Part shown: piece by piece, positions 61,316 through 64,000 of the stretch
Position numbering within the stretch: position 1 is the stretch's first letter
Layout: every line of letters starts with the position of its first letter
Assembly: GCF_005937185.1 (NCBI RefSeq)
Contig: NZ_VCNI01000001.1
Coordinates: forward strand, 1,484,657-1,548,656
Origin: Flagellimonas algicola
Lineage (GTDB): Bacteria > Bacteroidota > Bacteroidia > Flavobacteriales > Flavobacteriaceae
DNA: 64,000 nucleotides
Reading direction: 5' to 3'
Translations under genes and position numbers: made by a program
The notes under the pieces: generated by a model
Told to the model about the DNA's origin: nothing
What the model saw: the letters and a program-made list of their open reading frames with translations, nothing else
Databases searched by the model: none

Positions 61316-61330
61316 TCCGCCAAAGGCGGA
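61316..61330 (-). terminator. Terminator of the TIGR01777 gene
   Basis: TCCGCC-AAA-GGCGGA; on the minus strand followed by TTTTTTAG. It lies 47 bases past the stop at 61378, just upstream of the grpE promoter. Confidence 0.85.
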
Positions 61331-61377
61331 TATCAATTTACATAGTGGCCATGGTATAGCCAATTTCAATGGCTCGT

Positions 61378-62316
61378 TTACTCAACTATATAAGACTCTT
61401 TCTTCTCCTGACCATAAAGATTCATTAGGGCAGGTTCCAGATTAGGGTACTGGAAAACAAAGCCTTTCTTTTCAATTCTTTTGCTACTCACGCGCTGACT
61501 GGCGAACAACAGATAAGACATTTCCCCCAAAAGCCCCTGCATGGCAAACTTAGGTATATTGGGCAACCAAATGGGCTTGTTAAGTACCCTGCCCAGAATT
61601 TTGGTCATTTTGGATTGAGTAACGGGATTGGGTGCCACCGCGTTGAATGTCCCCTTTAATCCGTTTTCCACAATGTAGACAAACAGCTGCGCCAAATCCT
61701 CTATATGTATCCAGGATTGCCACTGCTCGCCGGAGCCAAAGGCTGCGCCTAAATATAACTGCACTGGACGAGCCATTTTAGGTAAGGCCCCTCCTGATTT
61801 CGAAAGAACCACCCCAATTCTAATCTTGGCCACCTTCAAGCCCAAATCCTTAAACTCATTGGCGGCATTTTCCCACTGTTGAACCACACTTCCCAAAAAG
61901 CTATCATCCACTTCTTTTTCGCTTTCATCATAAAATTTGGAAAGGGAATTGGGATAAATCCCTATCGCGGAAGCGGAAATAATCGATTGTATTCCGGAAA
62001 TGTCGCTGCCGTCCAAAGCTTTTTTTAGGGTTTTTAAACTCTCCACCCTACTCTCCATAATTTTTCTTTTGAAGGATTTGGTCCATCTGTTGGCTATGGT
62101 AGCACCGGCAAGGTTGATTATGGTCTGGACCCCCTCCAAGCTTTTGGGATCCAGCTCCCCCTTTGAGGGATTCCAGTAAAACCCTTTATAGTTTGAATCC
62201 GAATGAATTTTCCTTGTACTACGGGTCAGGTAATGGACAGTGACGTTTTTATCGTGTAGAACCCTAACAATCTCCTTTCCAACTAAACCCGTTGCACCTG
62301 TTATCAGCACCTTCAT
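61378..62316 (-). CDS. TIGR01777/SDR39U1-type NAD-dependent epimerase-like protein
   Basis: 312 residues. Rossmann start MKVLITGATGLVGKEIVRVL, TIINLAGATIANRWTKSFKRKIMESRVESLKTL, SASAIGIYPNSLSKFYDESE and the family-specific C-terminal DUF1731 part (LPNIPKFAMQGLLGEMSYLLFASQRVSSKRIEKKGF). Extended SDR fold, cytoplasmic; no defined reaction for the family, where plant and animal members act near plastids or division. Single gene. Confidence 0.92.
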   Translation of the reverse strand: MKVLITGATGLVGKEIVRVLHDKNVTVHYLTRSTRKIHSDSNYKGFYWNPSKGELDPKSLEGVQTIINLAGATIANRWTKSFKRKIMESRVESLKTLKKALDGSDISGIQSIISASAIGIYPNSLSKFYDESEKEVDDSFLGSVVQQWENAANEFKDLGLKVAKIRIGVVLSKSGGALPKMARPVQLYLGAAFGSGEQWQSWIHIEDLAQLFVYIVENGLKGTFNAVAPNPVTQSKMTKILGRVLNKPIWLPNIPKFAMQGLLGEMSYLLFASQRVSSKRIEKKGFVFQYPNLEPALMNLYGQEKKESYIVE

Positions 62317-62426
62317 ACTTTCATTTTAATGCAAAATTAGTCGTTTCAATCCCGGAAATTTCAGGCATTAGTTTAGCTTTAACACAATTCTTGAAGGAAT
62401 TTCACTTTTAAGGCTACTTCAAAGAT

Positions 62427-63092
62427 TCACAACGTTTTAGTGGCCCTGAGCATTTCCCGTTTTCCTGGTGGCCCTGGAAGTCGTTCCACAGTAAGTCCTA
62501 CAGCCTGCATTGCCCTTCGCACACTGCCTTTGGCCGCATATGTCACCAATACTCCCCCTTTTTTGAGCGCTTTAAACATTTTGGCAAAAATGGCCTCTGT
62601 CCATAATTCCGGTTGCACCCTTGCTCCAAATGCATCAAAATAAATAAGATTATACATGTTACCATCCTCAATTTGCATAAAACCCTTTTGCTGTTTTAGT
62701 AAACAGAAATTCTTTGCTATGGCAATCTCCGCTTCCCATGGCGAACGGTGCATATTTTCAAAAACTCCCTGATGTCCATCAACTTGCAATTGGGAACAAT
62801 AGTCCAAAGCTGCCACTTCATCCATTGAAACGGGATAGGCCTCAACCCCTACATAATTGATTTGAAGTCCATTTTTCTCCGCTTCTAACAGGGTTATCAA
62901 GGCATTCAAACCTGTACCAAAGCCAATCTCCAAGATTCTTATATCCGACAAAACCATATGCCTTAAACCATGTTCTATAAAAACATGATAAGCCTCTTGG
63001 ATGGCTCCGTGTTTGGAGTGATATTGCTCGTTCCAATCCTCAAGATGGATGGTTTTAGAGCCGTCGGCCGTTGTTATAATCTTCCGCTTCAA
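62427..63092 (-). CDS. mnmD: tRNA 5-aminomethyl-2-thiouridine methyltransferase (MnmD)
   Basis: 221 residues. SAM motif ILEIGFGTGLNALITLLEA, FDAFGARVQPELWTEAIF and GGVLVTYAAKGSVRRAMQAVGLTVERLPGPPGKREMLRA match the methyltransferase half of E. coli MnmC, here as a stand-alone MnmD. Finishes mnm5s2U34 in the wobble position of some tRNAs. The ATG has no strong ribosome binding site. It is divergent from the branched-chain aminotransferase gene. Confidence 0.93.
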   Translation of the reverse strand: MKRKIITTADGSKTIHLEDWNEQYHSKHGAIQEAYHVFIEHGLRHMVLSDIRILEIGFGTGLNALITLLEAEKNGLQINYVGVEAYPVSMDEVAALDYCSQLQVDGHQGVFENMHRSPWEAEIAIAKNFCLLKQQKGFMQIEDGNMYNLIYFDAFGARVQPELWTEAIFAKMFKALKKGGVLVTYAAKGSVRRAMQAVGLTVERLPGPPGKREMLRATKTL

Positions 63093-63285
63093 TGTATTGG
63101 ATGGAATTACTACTGAAAATCAACAAATTAATCTTGGATTCCATTGCATAAGTTGCATCAAAAATGTTAAATACATAGTTGATTTTGAAAATCTTGAGAT
63201 TTCGGGAACAAACTGCGTAAATTTAATTGAAAAGTAAGCAATACAAGGGTTTATTGTCTAATTTTATAGGTTCAAATTATTTGAA

Positions 63286-64000
63286 ATGGAAACAATGACT
63301 AAAAATGTAACGGTAGAGAAGTCCAAAACTTCAAAAATCCATGATGTGGATTTTGACAACCTTTCCTTCGGAAGCGTCTATACGGATCATATGCTAGTCT
63401 GCGATTATGTGGATGGAGCATGGCAAACGCCTAAGGTAATTCCTTATCAGCCTATTAGCCTGGATCCTTCTGCCAAGATTTTCCATTACGGTCAGTCCAT
63501 TTTTGAGGGCATGAAAGCTTATAAGGATGAAAATGGCAAAGCCTGGTTGTTTAGACCTTTGGAGAACTTTAAGCGGTTCAACAAGTCGGCCAAAAGATTG
63601 GCTATTCCTGAATTACCAGAATCCCATTTTATGGATGGCTTGACCACCCTTTTACAAGTTGAAAAAGATTGGATTCCGCAAAATCCCGGAAGCTCCCTAT
63701 ATGTTAGACCGTTTATCCTAGCTTCTGGAAATGGGTTCCATGCGTCCCCTGCGGATGAATACAAATTTATCATAGCCTGTGCCCCTTCCGGTGCCTATTT
63801 TTCTGGAAAGGTAAAAGTCTTGATAGAAGAAAAATACTCGCGTGCAGCCAATGGTGGTGTTGGGTATGCCAAGGCTGGAGGTAACTATGCCGGACAGTTC
63901 TATCCTACCCAACTGGCGGTTGAAAAAGGGTACCAGCAGGTGATATGGACAGATGACAACACCCATGAATATATTGAGGAAGCAGGTGCCATGAACATTT
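63286..64000 (+). CDS. ilvE: Branched-chain amino acid aminotransferase (3' end outside window)
   Basis: 238 codons are present, still open at the window edge. PLP fold type IV: LDPSAKIFHYGQSIFEGMKAYKDENGKAWLFRPLENFKRFN, NPGSSLYVRPFILASGNGFH, and YAKAGGNYAGQFYPTQLAVEKGYQQVIWTDD, where the Lys in YAKAGGNYAG binds PLP. IEEAGAMNI follows at the cut. This is the larger, eukaryote-like BCAT type (about 355 residues) typical of Bacteroidota. Makes or degrades Leu, Ile and Val. ATG 63286 or ATG 63295 may be the start. Confidence 0.95.
   Translation, partial: METMTKNVTVEKSKTSKIHDVDFDNLSFGSVYTDHMLVCDYVDGAWQTPKVIPYQPISLDPSAKIFHYGQSIFEGMKAYKDENGKAWLFRPLENFKRFNKSAKRLAIPELPESHFMDGLTTLLQVEKDWIPQNPGSSLYVRPFILASGNGFHASPADEYKFIIACAPSGAYFSGKVKVLIEEKYSRAANGGVGYAKAGGNYAGQFYPTQLAVEKGYQQVIWTDDNTHEYIEEAGAMNI

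Overview
The window is a chromosomal stretch from a member of the Flavobacteriaceae (Bacteroidota). The evidence is: two secreted proteins ending in type B sorting domains of the type IX secretion system (PKFFTPNGDNVND), promoters of the Bacteroidota type (-7 box TAnnTTTG), weak or A-rich ribosome binding sites, a very long NusB, a cyclophilin-FKBP fusion, a DnaJ with half of the usual zinc motifs, and moderate-to-low GC. A marine Muricauda/Flagellimonas-like genus is my guess only. Nearly all of it reads as core genome. I see no rRNA, tRNA, CRISPR array, prophage or insertion sequence.

Layout. 1-5190: a same-strand gene run with tiny gaps or overlaps, starting with the tail of an unidentified gene, then a CMP-sialate synthetase/phosphatase fusion, a sialate (or KDN) synthase without SAF domain, TsaC, CCA-adding enzyme and heme A synthase. 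5.2-8.2 kb: a PRiA4_ORF3-like protein, a nucleoid-associated protein, two adjacent heptanucleotide tandem repeats and an unknown protein with kinase-like motifs. 8.2-14.5 kb: an ABC exporter pair and two related T9SS-secreted proteins. 14.5-21.8 kb: uvrB, a small heat shock protein, TerB-like protein, sucC, Lon-N protein, lysA and a DUF3995 membrane protein. 21.8-32.9 kb: secreted thioredoxin, a receptor-L-like lipoprotein, guaB, a porin/FMN-binding/membrane protein group whose promoters carry a shared AT-rich operator, HMG-CoA lyase, pyrD, pepT. 33-41.1 kb: Tat-exported oxidoreductase, yajC-DUF1573-nusB, an MsbA-like exporter, a PUR-domain protein and an M14 peptidase. 41.4-54.1 kb: a parDE toxin-antitoxin pair with a clear operator, many small metabolic and stress genes, a cold shock protein followed by two tiny paralogous membrane-peptide ORFs, the immunophilin fusion and a PPK2-M28 pair. 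54.1-64 kb: a sigma-54 activator without a DNA-binding domain, an outer membrane protein with an odd start, MscS, a NatAB-like exporter, dnaJ-grpE, a TIGR01777 protein, mnmD and the first part of ilvE.

Most worth a second look: the tandem 28- and 27-residue membrane peptides at 49.1-49.3 kb; the four-site operator family around 25.7-28.5 kb, which may define an iron-type regulon; the kinase-like unknown protein at 7.0-8.1 kb; the sialic acid gene fusion; and the HTH-less, GAFTSA-bearing sigma-54 activator. All functional claims are from motif reading alone; no database search was run.
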